Below the pieces are notes generated by a model, which ran no database searches, was not told the DNA's origin, and saw only the letters and a list, made by a program, of their open reading frames with translations. DNA of 64,000 bases. Source: Marinobacter mangrovi (GTDB taxonomy: Bacteria > Pseudomonadota > Gammaproteobacteria > Pseudomonadales > Oleiphilaceae). The stretch is taken from assembly GCF_016798325.1 (NCBI RefSeq), contig NZ_JAERVO010000003.1:391608-455607 (forward strand), written 5' to 3'. Of the stretch, positions 1-9,389 are shown in pieces. Within the stretch, counting starts at the first letter, position 1. The number at the start of each line of letters is the position of its first letter. Both the position numbers and the translations under genes were made by a program.

Positions 1-954
1 GGCAGCCAGGGCGGCCAGCAGGATGTAGGCCAGCATCGGGCTGATCAGGCGGGAGTCGGCCTGGTCACGGAATTGATCCGCCAATGTGGACGTTTCGTTC
101 AGCAGGGCCTGGGAGCTCTGGTAGATCTCGTTGGACGCGCGGCGGACAGTAAACAGGTCCGGGGAGGCGTCCAGGATGGCGTCAACGTTCTGGGAGACGA
201 ATTCGAACAGTTCGGAAACCGCGTCCAGACCGTAGCGGGCGTCTTCGTCCTGGACCTTGGAGATGCCCATGGCGGCGTTGCCGTTGGTCTGGCCGTCGAG
301 GACGCGACCGAACAGCTTGGCGTCGCGACCGAAGCGGTCGGCGGCGATTACCGCGTCTTCGTCACCGGACAATACGTTGTTGACCGAGCGCACGATCCGT
401 TCCGCCAGCAGGGACTGACGCTGGGCCAGGGCAACCTGTTCTGCCGGCGCGTCGTTATCCAGCAGGATCTGTACGATGTCGTCGTACTCCACCTGCAGCT
501 GCGGGATGTTCTCGTTCAGGGTCTGGGCCACCTTGTGCAGGCCGAGCACCGCCTCGCGGGTGGAGATGATGGTGTCGGCGCGCTCGCGAACGGCGTTCCA
601 GTCGGCCTGTACGCCGCTCTTGGTGGCCAGCTCACTCGCCGGAAGACCGGTCTTCGGATTGCCCTCGGTGAGGAATCCCCAGAGTTTGGCGAACTGGTCA
701 CGGGAGCGCTGCAGCTGGTCGAACGCTTCCGGCGTACCGCCGGCCGCTTCCGAGGCGTTTTTCGCGATCTCCTGTGACAGGACCCGCAGCTCACTGGCGT
801 GGGCGATGTATTCCTGATCGTGGCGGCTGTCGCGGTTGATGATGAACAGCACAGCAACGAGCAGGACGGTCAGTACGATCAATGCACCGATCAGGCCGCC
901 AACCAGCTTGTTGGCGCCCTGACCCGCATTGAATCTTCCGGCTCTTTTCTTCAT
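1..954 (-). CDS. pilJ: PilJ, methyl-accepting chemotaxis protein of the twitching system (3' truncated by window)
   Basis: Reading the minus strand from the ATG at 954 gives 318 codons with no stop before the window edge, so only the N-terminal part is present. A short basic N-terminus is followed by a transmembrane helix at about residues 17-38, then a long, mostly helical periplasmic region of the PilJ type. A second hydrophobic stretch begins just before the edge. The HAMP and signalling domains lie outside. PilJ is the receptor of the Pil-Chp chemosensory system controlling type IV pili. It is the last gene of pilG-pilH-pilI-pilJ here, which supports the name more strongly than the sequence alone. 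The start has a GGGAG-type ribosome site upstream. Confidence 0.88.
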   Translation of the reverse strand, partial: MKKRAGRFNAGQGANKLVGGLIGALIVLTVLLVAVLFIINRDSRHDQEYIAHASELRVLSQEIAKNASEAAGGTPEAFDQLQRSRDQFAKLWGFLTEGNPKTGLPASELATKSGVQADWNAVRERADTIISTREAVLGLHKVAQTLNENIPQLQVEYDDIVQILLDNDAPAEQVALAQRQSLLAERIVRSVNNVLSGDEDAVIAADRFGRDAKLFGRVLDGQTNGNAAMGISKVQDEDARYGLDAVSELFEFVSQNVDAILDASPDLFTVRRASNEIYQSSQALLNETSTLADQFRDQADSRLISPMLAYILLAALAA

Positions 955-1031
955 TTTCTGGCTCCCGGCCTTATGTCGGCAAGTTGGTCCTTCGGGTCTG
1001 GGGATTCAGTGAACAGGCCCTGCCGTCCTGT

Positions 1032-1577
1032 TCACCACTGAGAAACATCCAGGAAACGCTCATCGTCCATCAGTGCGAAGGTCGAGAACACATTCCAGGT
1101 TTCTTCGTTGCGTCGATAGCCTCCGTGAACGAAAGGCTGAACGATGTCTGGGACTTGCGCCGGATCTTCGGTGAAGCTTTCCAGCGCGAAATACTGCATG
1201 CCTGAGACGCTGTCGACGACCAGGCCACTGAACACGTCGCCCTGTTCGATGACCAGCACGCGACGCTCCCGGTGACTGCGGGAACTGCGGCCCAGGTCAA
1301 AGAAGTGGGCAAGGTCGATCAGGGGCAGCAGCCGGCCACGGACGTTCGCCGCGCCGAGCATAAATGGACGAACCCCCGGTATATGGGTGTACCGGGGGAC
1401 GTGAAGAATTTCGACCACTTCGCCCATCGGGGCGACGTAGCGTTGTCCGGCCAGCGTGAAGCCGATGCCATTCCACAGCTCAATGGCTTCCTGCTGGGCC
1501 GGCAGGCCCGAAGCGAGGGCCTTGCTACGCCGGGCGATATCCGTCAGTACGGCAAAAGGGGCAGCCTGGGCGGACAT
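1032..1577 (-). CDS. pilI: PilI, CheW-like adaptor protein
   Basis: This 181-residue protein is a single CheW-like domain with a short N-terminal extension; the segment around residues 50-175 has the CheW beta-barrel pattern (GxxYVAPMGEVVEI, then NVRGRLLPLIDL). CheW proteins couple the receptor (PilJ) to the histidine kinase ChpA. The start at 1577 has GGAG five bases upstream. It lies between pilH and pilJ in the usual order, in a compact operon read leftward. Confidence 0.9.
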   Translation of the reverse strand: MSAQAAPFAVLTDIARRSKALASGLPAQQEAIELWNGIGFTLAGQRYVAPMGEVVEILHVPRYTHIPGVRPFMLGAANVRGRLLPLIDLAHFFDLGRSSRSHRERRVLVIEQGDVFSGLVVDSVSGMQYFALESFTEDPAQVPDIVQPFVHGGYRRNEETWNVFSTFALMDDERFLDVSQW

Positions 1578-1596
1578 GCTTACTCCATACTGGCGG

Positions 1597-1959
1597 TCAG
1601 GCGATCAGACTGGCAATCGTCTTGATCAGCTCATCTTCGTTGACGGGTTTGACCAGATAGCCCTTGGCGCCCTGACGGGTGCCCCAGACGCGGTCGGTTT
1701 CCTGATCCTTGGTGGTGACGATCACCACGGGAATGGAAGCCGTGTCCGGCGAGCGGGTCAGCTGACGGGTAGCCTGGAAACCGTTGAGCCCGGGCATGAC
1801 GACGTCCATCAGGACCAGGTCGGGCTGTTCGGCGCGGGCCTTGGCGACGCCATCGGCACCGTTGTCCGCGGAGAGCACTTCATGCTGGTGCTTTTCCAGG
1901 ATGCTGGAGATTTTCTTAACCTCGGTCGGAGAGTCGTCGACAATCAGGATGCGGGCCAT
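1597..1959 (-). CDS. pilH: PilH, CheY-like response regulator
   Basis: A 120-residue single receiver domain without an output domain. The acidic pocket is IVDDS near the N-terminus, the phospho-acceptor is Asp52 in LVLMDVVMPG, and the conserved lysine is in VKPV near the C-terminus. In Pseudomonas, PilH acts with PilG downstream of ChpA to set pilus extension and retraction through PilB, PilT and cAMP. It ends 19 bases before pilI. AGGA lies just upstream of the ATG. Confidence 0.9.
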   Translation of the reverse strand: MARILIVDDSPTEVKKISSILEKHQHEVLSADNGADGVAKARAEQPDLVLMDVVMPGLNGFQATRQLTRSPDTASIPVVIVTTKDQETDRVWGTRQGAKGYLVKPVNEDELIKTIASLIA

Positions 1960-1992
1960 GAGTTCCTCGATAAATGCGTTGTATCAATCGGT

Positions 1993-2385
1993 TTACTGTT
2001 CCGCCGTGGGAACGTACTGACGAATGGTGTTCAGCAGTTCGTCCTTGCTGAAAGGCTTGGTCAGGTACTGGTCGGAACCGACTATACGTCCCTTGGCCTT
2101 GTCGAAAAGGCCGTCCTTGCTGGAGAGCATGATGACGGGAGTCTTCTTGAACGCGGAGTTGTTCTTGATCAGGGCGCAGGTCTGGTAGCCGTCCAGGCGT
2201 GGCATCATGATATCGACGAACACGATGTCAGGTTGGGTGTCGGCAATCTTGGCCAGGGCATCGAATCCATCCGTTGCGGTGATGACTTCACAGCCAACCT
2301 TTTTGAGAAGGGTTTCGGCGGTGCGACGAATCGTCTTGCTATCGTCAATCACCATAATCTTCAGGTTTTCGAAGTTGTCATCCAT
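1993..2385 (-). CDS. pilG: PilG, CheY-like response regulator
   Basis: A 130-residue single receiver domain from the ATG at 2385 (MDDNFENLK). A longer reading frame reaches 2442, but the extra 19 residues do not resemble the family. The acidic pair is in MVIDDSKT, the phospho-acceptor is Asp58 in VFVDIMMPRLDG, and the lysine lies in LTKPFS. It is the first gene of the pilGHIJ operon, 33 bases before pilH, and divergent from gshB, as in Pseudomonas aeruginosa. Confidence 0.92.
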   Translation of the reverse strand: MDDNFENLKIMVIDDSKTIRRTAETLLKKVGCEVITATDGFDALAKIADTQPDIVFVDIMMPRLDGYQTCALIKNNSAFKKTPVIMLSSKDGLFDKAKGRIVGSDQYLTKPFSKDELLNTIRQYVPTAEQ

Positions 2386-2604
2386 TATCCAACAGCCTTG
2401 CGCTCTACAGGATCGTTGTTGTTCAGCTCCGATTCGAATCACTCTGGCTGTTCCAGCCGGTCACGCAGTCGATTCGGTAGCTGGCCTTGCTTCCAGCCCG
2501 GCTTCGTTGGCGCCGTCAGACCGGTTTCCGAGACCAGTGGGAGATTTGACGGGCCTTTTTAACACACATTCAAGGGGCGTTCTATAAAGCCTGACTATTT
2601 ATAG

Positions 2605-2633
2605 ATTATAGGTCGCTTGAGAAAAAGCATAAG
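2605..2633 (-). promoter_or_regulatory. Candidate sigma-70 promoter for pilG
   Basis: On the minus strand a perfect TATAAT (complement of 2605-2610) lies in AT-rich DNA about 220 bases upstream of pilG. The hexamer 17 bases further upstream (2628-2633, CTTATG on the minus strand) is a poor -35. The call rests on the -10 box, local AT-richness and position. The rest of the 2386-2846 gap shows no gene; I could not pick a convincing gshB promoter in it. Confidence 0.4.
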
Positions 2634-2846
2634 TTTGTGACCAAATGTACTCTTGCGCTTACAAGAGCGCTTGCGGGGCCGGCTTTTGCGTAGTGATTCG
2701 GCGGCTTTGGGTAATGCATACTGAACGTCGGTACACTACCATCGGTCCGGCCCGGAAATATCCGCTGTGCCTGCCAGCATAGCACCTGAGCGTCGGGCTG
2801 CTCTGCTGACCCGTTCCTGTTTCCAGAAAGAGGTTGAAGTCGCGCT

Positions 2847-3791
2847 ATGACCGTCAGACTCGGTATCGTCATGGATCCCATCGAGGACATCCACTACAAG
2901 AAGGACACGTCGCTGGCGATGCTATGGGCCGCCCAGCAGCGGGGCTGGGAACTGATCTACATGGAGCAGCACGACCTCTTCCTGGACGGCGGCGAAGCCC
3001 GTGCCCGGGTGCGCGAACTGACGGTGCGCATGGACCCGGACGACTGGTACACGTTCGGTGATGAGTTCGAGATGGCGCTGGGCGAACTGGACGTGATCCT
3101 GATGCGCAAGGACCCGCCGGTGGACCGGGAATTCATGATGGCCACCTATATTCTCGATGCCGCCGCCGACCAGGGCGCGTTGGTGGTGAATCCGCCGAAC
3201 GCGCTGCGCGACTGCAATGAAAAGCTGTTCGCCACCCGCTTCATTGACTGTACGCCGCCGCTGGTGGTGACCCGCTCCGCCGAACGCCTGCGGGAATTCT
3301 ATGCCCGCCATGGCGACGTGATCATGAAGCCGGTGGACGGCATGGGCGGCAAGTCCATCTTCCGGGTGAAGGAAGGGGACGCCAACCTGGGGGTCATCAT
3401 CGAGACGCTGACCAACGACGGCAATCACCAGATCATGGCGCAGAAGTTCCTGCCGGCGATCAAGGACGGCGATAAGCGCATCCTGATGATCGACGGCGAG
3501 CCGATTCCCTATGCGCTGGCGCGCATTCCGTCCCAGGGCGAGAACCGGGGCAACCTGGCGGCCGGTGGTCGCGGCGAAGGCCGCCCGCTGACCGATCGGG
3601 ACCGGGAAATCTGCGAGCGCATCGCGCCGACGCTGAAAGAGAAAGGGCTGATTTTTGTCGGTATTGACGTCATTGGCGACTACCTCACCGAAATCAACGT
3701 GACCAGCCCCACCTGCGTGCGCGAGCTGGACCGGGAATTCGGCATCGACATTTCGTCGCAGTTGCTGGACGCCATCGAAGCCCGGTTGTGA
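2847..3791 (+). CDS. gshB: Glutathione synthetase
   Basis: A 314-residue protein, the usual GshB length. It joins gamma-glutamylcysteine and glycine using ATP in the cytosol. The N-terminus has the family pattern (LGIVMDPIEDI...KKDTSLAM). The ATP-grasp region includes IMKPVDGMGGKSIF, the loop GGRGEGRPLT, and the C-terminal metal-binding segment TEINVTSPTC. It is divergent from pilG and followed by the tonB-like gene, matching the Pseudomonas arrangement. The ATG at 2847 gives the conserved N-terminus. Confidence 0.96.
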   Translation: MTVRLGIVMDPIEDIHYKKDTSLAMLWAAQQRGWELIYMEQHDLFLDGGEARARVRELTVRMDPDDWYTFGDEFEMALGELDVILMRKDPPVDREFMMATYILDAAADQGALVVNPPNALRDCNEKLFATRFIDCTPPLVVTRSAERLREFYARHGDVIMKPVDGMGGKSIFRVKEGDANLGVIIETLTNDGNHQIMAQKFLPAIKDGDKRILMIDGEPIPYALARIPSQGENRGNLAAGGRGEGRPLTDRDREICERIAPTLKEKGLIFVGIDVIGDYLTEINVTSPTCVRELDREFGIDISSQLLDAIEARL

Positions 3792-3939
3792 TGTCGACGT
3801 ACCGTGACATCCTGTGACGATTTGTTGGCAGGATGGACAAGTGCCGGCGAAGACAGCAAACTTGGGGCCTTATCTGAGGGTGCGCTTCGCCGCACCGTCG
3901 CGTCTCATGCAGTGGTCAGTGGTTGATTAAGTGGCGAGC

Positions 3940-4806
3940 ATGGCTGTCCAGGTCAGTGATTTCGATCGGTTTTCCTTTACCTTTTTTATGGCACTGGCGC
4001 TTCATGCCGTCATCGTGCTGGGGATTTCGTTTGCCCCGGACGACCCGGCACCGGCCGCCGAGACGCTGGAAATCACCCTGGCCCAGCACGATGACCAGAA
4101 GGCGCCCGACGAGGCCGACTTCCTGGCGCAGACCAACCAGAAAGGCAGCGGCACCGAACAGGAAAAGCAGGAGCTGACCACCACGCACCAGGCGCCGGTG
4201 CAGAATACCCAGGTCAAACCCGTCCAGCCCCAGCCGGTGCAGCAATCTCAGCCGGAACCCAGGCCCCAGCCCGATAAGCAGGTCGTCACCACGACGGCCA
4301 AGTCGCGTCCGGCGCAGCAGAAAAAAGAGAAAGAGAAGCCGGTTGAAAAGGCGCCGGTGAAGAAGAAAAAGAGCCTGATGGACCGCAGTCTGGAAATTGC
4401 CAGTCTCGAAGCCCGGCTTGACCAGCAGCAGCGCGCCTACGCCAAGAAACCGCGGATCAAGCGGGTGACGGCGGCCTCCACACTCAAGTCCGATAACGCC
4501 TGGTACGTGCAGAACTGGGTCAGCAAGGTGACCCGCGTGGGCAACCTCAACTACCCGCCGGAAGCCCGCCGCTCGGGCATCTATGGCTCCCTGCGTATGG
4601 TCGTGGTGCTGGAGAAGGACGGCAGCGTGAAGGACGTGCAGATCCTCAACTCCTCCGGTAACAAGGTGCTGGACGATGCGGCCATCCGCATTGTGCGTCT
4701 GTCTGCGCCTTTCGCCCCGTTCTCGGATAAAATGCGCGACCAGTTCGACCAGCTGGAAATTATTCGCACCTGGTCGTTCCAGCGCCGGGGCCTGTCCTCC
4801 GGCTGA
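3940..4806 (+). CDS. tonB: TonB family energy-transducer protein
   Basis: About 288 residues: one N-terminal transmembrane helix (about residues 10-30), a long Pro/Gln/Glu/Lys-rich spacer that would span the periplasm, a basic coiled segment, and a C-terminal TonB domain (about 200-285: NYPPEARRSGIYGSLRMVVVLEKDGSVKDV). TonB passes the proton-motive force from ExbBD to outer-membrane partners; no exbBD is adjacent. The homologue at this place in P. aeruginosa, TonB3 beside gshB and the pil genes, is reported to affect twitching motility. The start is either this ATG, with TAAGTGG upstream, or the GTG at 3931. Confidence 0.85.
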   Translation: MAVQVSDFDRFSFTFFMALALHAVIVLGISFAPDDPAPAAETLEITLAQHDDQKAPDEADFLAQTNQKGSGTEQEKQELTTTHQAPVQNTQVKPVQPQPVQQSQPEPRPQPDKQVVTTTAKSRPAQQKKEKEKPVEKAPVKKKKSLMDRSLEIASLEARLDQQQRAYAKKPRIKRVTAASTLKSDNAWYVQNWVSKVTRVGNLNYPPEARRSGIYGSLRMVVVLEKDGSVKDVQILNSSGNKVLDDAAIRIVRLSAPFAPFSDKMRDQFDQLEIIRTWSFQRRGLSSG

Positions 4807-4880
4807 TTCCCCGGCGTTGCCATCGGCCGGTCACATTTCCAGGCTTGCACCGGCGCGCCTCCGCACGAATACTAGATCCT

Positions 4881-5438
4881 ATGACGATTGCTGACGATTC
4901 ACTCCGTAACCGCCTGCTGGTGGCTTCGCCCTATCTTGAGGACCCGGGTTTTCACGGGACCGTGATCTTCATGTGTGAGCACAACAGCGACGGGGCCATG
5001 GGGCTGGTGATCAACCGGCCGCTGGATATTTCCGTAGGTGAAGTGCTGGAACAGCTCGACCTGGACGGCGAGGAAGTCAGCCAGCCCGTCTACGCCGGCG
5101 GCCCGGTGCAGCCGGAGCGGGGCTTCGTGCTGCATCGTCCGTTCGGGGAATGGCAAAGTTCCATGGCCATTACCGATCAGCTCACCATGACTACGTCCCG
5201 CGATATTCTCGAAGCCATTGGCTGCGGTGAGGGCCCGTCGGAGTTCCTGATGGCCCTGGGCTATTCCGGCTGGTCGCCCGGCCAGCTGGAAGAAGAGCTC
5301 AATACCAGCAGCTGGCTGGTGTGTCCGGCCAATCACGACCTGCTGTTCCGGGTGGAGAGCGAGCAGCGCTACGCCGAAGTCATCCGCGCCATGGGCATCG
5401 ACCTTAACCAGCTGACCGATACGGTGGGCCATGCCTGA
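4881..5438 (+). CDS. yqgE: YqgE/AlgH family protein
   Basis: A 185-residue protein of the UPF0301 YqgE/AlgH family; the E. coli protein is about the same length. Family features include LVASPYLEDPGFHGTVIF near the N-terminus, GAMGLVINRPL, YAGGPVQPERGFVLH and LGYSGWSPGQLEEEL. Its biochemical role is not established. It overlaps ruvX by eight bases, a pairing conserved widely in gammaproteobacteria. The ATG at 4881 was chosen because the upstream in-frame TTG (4845) adds 12 residues not typical of the family. Confidence 0.92.
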   Translation: MTIADDSLRNRLLVASPYLEDPGFHGTVIFMCEHNSDGAMGLVINRPLDISVGEVLEQLDLDGEEVSQPVYAGGPVQPERGFVLHRPFGEWQSSMAITDQLTMTTSRDILEAIGCGEGPSEFLMALGYSGWSPGQLEEELNTSSWLVCPANHDLLFRVESEQRYAEVIRAMGIDLNQLTDTVGHA

Positions 5439-5859
5439 GGTCGGTCAGCGCCGGGTGATGGGGTTTGATTTCGGCACCCGCCGCATCGGCATTGCCGTGG
5501 GCCAGGAAATGCTCGGCACCGCCAAGCCGGTGGCCATGCTCAAGGCCCGGGACGGGCAACCCAACTGGGATGAAATTGCCAAAGTCGTGGACGAATGGCG
5601 GCCCAACCTGTTTGTGGTCGGCCTGCCGCTGAACATGGACGGCACCGAGAGCGAGATGTGCCTGCGTGCCCGCAAGTTCGGCAAGCGCCTCCACGGCCGT
5701 TTCCATCATCCGGTAGAGATGGTGGACGAGCGCCTCAGCAGTTTCGAAGCCAAAGGCGAGGTCATGGCCCGCGGCGGCTCCCGTGATTTCGGCACCCACG
5801 GCGTCGACGACCTGGCGGCAGTCATCATTCTGGAGACCTGGTTTTCCAGCAACGGCTGA
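5431..5859 (+). CDS. ruvX: RuvX/YqgF, Holliday-junction-resolvase-like RNase-H-fold nuclease
   Basis: A 142-residue YqgF-family protein with the RNase-H-like fold. The first acidic residue lies in MGFDFGTRRIGIAVG, followed by VGLPLNMDGTES and the C-terminal DERLSSFEA and DDLAAVIIL segments carrying the other acidic residues. The family is implicated in 16S rRNA 5' processing and/or Holliday-junction resolution. Its start overlaps the end of yqgE, indicating translational coupling. Confidence 0.93.
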   Translation: MPEVGQRRVMGFDFGTRRIGIAVGQEMLGTAKPVAMLKARDGQPNWDEIAKVVDEWRPNLFVVGLPLNMDGTESEMCLRARKFGKRLHGRFHHPVEMVDERLSSFEAKGEVMARGGSRDFGTHGVDDLAAVIILETWFSSNG

Positions 5860-5952
5860 CCGCCGGCCTCCCTGCCTTGCGACCCCGTCTGCCCGCTGCT
5901 TCCCCCGATTGGCCATGGTAGACTAGCGCCGCTGTTCGCACGGGGGACTACA

Positions 5953-6480
5953 ATGACGGCATTGCTGAACGTGGACGCGTTGCTCGACGATCTCGAGCAG
6001 GGCCTGCGCCGCCTCCTCAAGGAGCGTGGCATCGAACGGCCGGTACTGATCGGCATCCGTACCGGCGGTGTCTGGCTCGCCGATATCCTGCACAAGCGCC
6101 TGGGCCTGGACGAGCCCTTTGGTGAGCTGGATATCTCCTTCTACCGGGACGACTTTTCCCGGATCGGACTGAATCCGAAAGTCCGGCCTTCCCATCTGCC
6201 TTTCGAGACCGAGGACCGCCACATCATCCTGGTGGACGACGTCATCATGAGCGGGCGCACCATCCGCGCTGCCATGAACGAGATCTTTGACTACGGCCGC
6301 CCCGCCGGCATCATCCTGGCGACGCTGATCGACCTGGGCGCCCGGGAACTGCCGATCCAGCCGGACGTGGTGGGGCAGACCCTGACGCTGAAAGCCAATG
6401 AGCGGGTCAAGCTCAAGGGCCCGGATCCACTGAGCGTGGAACTGCGCCAGGCCGATGCAACGCCGGCAAAAGGAGCCTGA
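5953..6480 (+). CDS. pyrR: PyrR, uracil phosphoribosyltransferase-like regulator
   Basis: A 175-residue PyrR-type phosphoribosyltransferase. The PRPP-binding loop is [17 protein letters not shown] (about residues 95-111), and [11 protein letters not shown] near residue 35 matches the family. Bacillus PyrR is an RNA-binding attenuator of pyr genes; in pseudomonads the protein sits before pyrB. I saw no PyrR-type terminator/antiterminator leader in the 93 bases upstream, so regulation by that mechanism is unsupported here. A GGGGGA ribosome site precedes the ATG. Confidence 0.92.
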   Translation: MTALLNVDALLDDLEQGLRRLLKERGIERPVLIGIRTGGVWLADILHKRLGLDEPFGELDISFYRDDFSRIGLNPKVRPSHLPFETEDRHIILVDDVIMSGRTIRAAMNEIFDYGRPAGIILATLIDLGARELPIQPDVVGQTLTLKANERVKLKGPDPLSVELRQADATPAKGA

Positions 6481-6484
6481 TTCG

Positions 6485-7492
6485 ATGACGACAACGGACG
6501 CCTCAGCGCGCGCGCTGCAGCTCAACGAACAGGGCCAGCTGCGCCATTTCCTGACCATCGACGGCCTCGACCGGGAGCTGCTCACCCGCATCCTGGACAC
6601 CGCCGACTCCTTCATCGAAGTGGGCGAGCGCCGCATCAAGAAAGTCCCGCTGCTGCGGGGCTGCACGGTGGTGAACCTGTTCTTCGAATCCAGCACCCGC
6701 ACCCGCAGCACCTTTGAACTGGCGGCCAAGCGCCTGTCGGCGGACGTGCTGAACCTGGACATCAGCACCTCCGCCACCTCCAAGGGCGAGTCCCTGTCCG
6801 ACACCCTGCTTAACCTGGAGGCCATGGCCAGCGACATGTTCGTGGTGCGCCATTCCCGCAGTGGCGCGCCGCATTTCATCGCCCAATCGGTGACGCCGGG
6901 CGTGGCCATCATCAACGCCGGCGACGGCCGTCACGCGCACCCGACCCAGGCGATGCTGGACATGCTCACCATTCGCCAGCACAAGGGCGGTTTCGAAGGG
7001 CTAAAAGTGGCGATTGTCGGCGATATCCTGCACTCGCGGGTGGCTCGCTCCCAGATCCAGGCGCTGAACGTCCTCGGTGCTGAAGAGGTGCGCCTGATTG
7101 CCCCCAGCACGCTGCTGCCGACGGACGTGGAGAGCCTGGGCTGCTCCGTGGCTTACGACATGCGCTCGGGGCTCAAGGACATCGACGTGATCATCATGCT
7201 GCGCCTGCAGCGCGAACGCATGGAAGGCGCCTTGCTGCCCAGTGAGCGGGAGTTCTACAAAGTGTACGGCCTGAACACCGAAAAGCTGGCCTACGCCAAG
7301 CCGGATGCCATCGTCATGCACCCCGGCCCGATCAACCGGGGCGTGGAAATCGAATCCGCCGTGGCCGACGGGCCGCGCTCGGTGATCCTCAACCAGGTCA
7401 CCAACGGTATTGCCATCCGCATGGCGGTGATGTCCATGGCGATGGGCGGGCAGCGGGCCCAGCGTGGTCAGGATGCGGAGGGACAGGCATGA
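6485..7492 (+). CDS. pyrB: Aspartate carbamoyltransferase catalytic subunit
   Basis: A 335-residue catalytic chain that condenses carbamoyl phosphate with aspartate, the committed step of pyrimidine synthesis. The carbamoyl-phosphate signature [13 protein letters not shown] is at residues 67-78, with [15 protein letters not shown] and the late HPGPINRG motif present. The ATG at 6485 follows the pyrR stop by four bases and has AGGAGCC upstream. The gene overlaps pyrC' by four bases (ATGA). No pyrI is seen; in pseudomonads the catalytic chain associates with the inactive dihydroorotase homologue encoded next. Confidence 0.96.
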   Translation: MTTTDASARALQLNEQGQLRHFLTIDGLDRELLTRILDTADSFIEVGERRIKKVPLLRGCTVVNLFFESSTRTRSTFELAAKRLSADVLNLDISTSATSKGESLSDTLLNLEAMASDMFVVRHSRSGAPHFIAQSVTPGVAIINAGDGRHAHPTQAMLDMLTIRQHKGGFEGLKVAIVGDILHSRVARSQIQALNVLGAEEVRLIAPSTLLPTDVESLGCSVAYDMRSGLKDIDVIIMLRLQRERMEGALLPSEREFYKVYGLNTEKLAYAKPDAIVMHPGPINRGVEIESAVADGPRSVILNQVTNGIAIRMAVMSMAMGGQRAQRGQDAEGQA

Positions 7493-8781
7493 ACAGCACA
7501 CCGGCACTGCGCATAGAAAACGGCCGCGTGATTGATCCTCATACCGGTCGGGACGAACAGCAGTCGCTACTGATCCGGGATGGGCTCATAGCCGCCACCG
7601 GCAGCGAGGCGGATGCCGCCGCGGCGGATTCGGTTCTGGACGCCGCGGGCGGCCTGCTGACCCCTGGCTTTATCGACCTCTATTGCAACCTGCGCGAGCC
7701 CGGCAACGGCCAGAAGGGCTCGATTGCCAGCGAGAGCCGGGCGGCGGCGCGTGGCGGCTTCACCACCGTCTGCGCGGCTCCGGATTCCTCGCCGGTCAAC
7801 GATTCCAGTGCGATCACCCACCTCATTCGCGATGTCGCCGAGCGCGACGCGCCGATTCGGGTGCTGCCGCTGGGCGCCGCGACCAAGGGGCTGTCCGGCG
7901 AGCTGCTGAGTGACATGGTGGGCCTGACCGGCGCCGGCTGCGTGGCCCTGAGCAACGGTTCGGAAACCCTGGTCAACGCCCGGGTGTTGCGTCGTTGCAT
8001 GGCTTACGCCCGCACCTTCGGCATCACCCTGATGCTGCACCCGCAGAATCACGCCCTGGCGGCGGATGGGTTTGCCCACGATGGGCTGGTGACGGCGCGC
8101 CTGGGTCTGCTGGGCATTCCCGAGGTGGCGGAGACCGCCGCGGTGATGGAAATGATCCTGTTGGCCGAGGAAACCGGCGTGCGCCTGCACCTGAGCCAGC
8201 TGTCCTGCGCCCGCAGTGTGGATATGGTGGCTCAGGCCCGCAGCCGTGGCGTCGCGGTCACGGCGGATGTGGCCATGCATCATCTGCTGTTCACCGAACA
8301 GGCGTTGGCCGATTTCGACAGCCGCTACCATCTGCAACCGCCGTTGCGTTCCGAGGAAGATCGCCAGGGGCTGATTGAAGGCGTGCGCAGCGGTGCCATC
8401 AGCGCCATCGTCAGTCAGCATCAGCCCCACGATCCGGCGGCCAAGAACGCGCCGCTGGGGGATACCGAGGCCGGACTGTCCAGCATCGAAAGCGTCCTTT
8501 CCATGGGCCTGATGCTGGTGGAGCGGGGCGAGCTGGAGCTGCCGGCCCTGATCCGCGCCCTCACTACAGGCCCGGCCCAGGCGCTGGGACTGACGCCGCC
8601 GTCGCTGTCGGTGGGGCAGGTGGCCGATCTCTGCTGGATCGATCCACAGGCACACTGGACCGCGTCTGCGGATTCGCTGTTGTCCGTTGGCAAACACGCC
8701 CCGCTGCTGGGGACACCGTTGCCGGGCGTGGTGAACCAGGTCTGGGTCGACGGCGACGTGGCGTACACCCGGCAGGACTGA
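7489..8781 (+). CDS. pyrC': PyrC', dihydroorotase-like subunit lacking catalytic residues
   Basis: A 430-residue amidohydrolase-fold protein resembling type I dihydroorotase. The metal-binding HxH of active enzymes is replaced at residues 65-67 by Tyr-Cys-Asn ([11 protein letters not shown]), and the later DHAPH motif reads SQHQPH at about residue 310, so it should be inactive. In Pseudomonas such a protein (PyrC' or PyrX) is a structural partner that aspartate carbamoyltransferase needs for assembly. The four-base overlap with pyrB fits one complex. An active pyrC must be elsewhere. Confidence 0.92.
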   Translation: MNSTPALRIENGRVIDPHTGRDEQQSLLIRDGLIAATGSEADAAAADSVLDAAGGLLTPGFIDLYCNLREPGNGQKGSIASESRAAARGGFTTVCAAPDSSPVNDSSAITHLIRDVAERDAPIRVLPLGAATKGLSGELLSDMVGLTGAGCVALSNGSETLVNARVLRRCMAYARTFGITLMLHPQNHALAADGFAHDGLVTARLGLLGIPEVAETAAVMEMILLAEETGVRLHLSQLSCARSVDMVAQARSRGVAVTADVAMHHLLFTEQALADFDSRYHLQPPLRSEEDRQGLIEGVRSGAISAIVSQHQPHDPAAKNAPLGDTEAGLSSIESVLSMGLMLVERGELELPALIRALTTGPAQALGLTPPSLSVGQVADLCWIDPQAHWTASADSLLSVGKHAPLLGTPLPGVVNQVWVDGDVAYTRQD

Positions 8782-8846
8782 ATCCTTGGCAGGCTGCCGT
8801 TCCGTCCGGGCCTGCTACACTTAATGGGCCTCTGACTGGCTTATGG

Positions 8847-8866
8847 GCCGGCTCACCGGAGCCGGC
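8847..8866. terminator. Strong hairpin after the pyr genes (terminator-like, no T-tract)
   Basis: GCCGGCTC (8847-8854), a four-base loop, and GAGCCGGC (8859-8866) form a perfect 8 bp stem 66 bases after pyrC' and 30 bases before the next start codon. There is no run of T residues, so it may be a weak terminator, an RNA-stability hairpin, or part of the leader of the next gene. Confidence 0.35.
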
Positions 8867-8896
8867 GGTTCCTGACCCAAACTGGCGGAGATCACC

Positions 8897-9184
8897 ATGG
8901 GATTCCTGTCTTTCCTGCTGTTGCTGGCGATTGTCTGGCTGCTCTGGACCATTTCCCGCAACTCCACTGATTCCCTCGACAAGCAGACGGCGCTGCAGCA
9001 TCAGTTGGTGGCGCTGGAGAAGCGGGTGGATACGCTGCTGGAGCAGCTGGCCGAGCAGCAGAAGAAAACAACCAGCAAGAGCTCGCCCAACCGGCGCTCC
9101 ACGGCCCGCAAAAGCGGAACTGGTTCAAAGACCGGCACAAAAGCCGGCGGCACCGACGCCAGCGCTGCCAAGAACGCCGAATAG
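8897..9184 (+). CDS. Small membrane-anchored coiled-coil protein, function unknown
   Basis: A 95-residue protein I do not recognise. Residues 2-19 form one very hydrophobic helix (FLSFLLLLAIVWLLW). Residues 25-55 have a heptad-like pattern of a short coiled coil (LQHQLVALEKRVDTLLEQLAEQQ), and the tail is Lys/Ser/Thr/Gly rich and basic. GGAG precedes the ATG. It sits alone between the pyr operon and the transport locus. Such architecture is common for small inner-membrane proteins, but no role can be inferred. Confidence 0.72.
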   Translation: MGFLSFLLLLAIVWLLWTISRNSTDSLDKQTALQHQLVALEKRVDTLLEQLAEQQKKTTSKSSPNRRSTARKSGTGSKTGTKAGGTDASAAKNAE

Positions 9185-9389
9185 CCCGATGGCGCAGCAG
9201 GCCGGCCCGTCCGGGCTGCTGTGATCTGTCGCCGATGGCTGGTGGCAACAATGCCCCACCGGCCCGGGCGCTCCTGCCAACGCAACCCTTCCGGGGCCTT
9301 CCTATTCTGATGCCACCGGTGTTCCTTCTGGTCAACCCATGAACCAGGCCGGACACAAGGCATGACAAGAATAAGCAGGAGTGCGCCCC

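Noticed and set aside
5860..5952. PyrR-binding attenuator or riboswitch before pyrR
   Set aside because: The 93-base gap shows no terminator/antiterminator pair or anti-terminator conserved loop.
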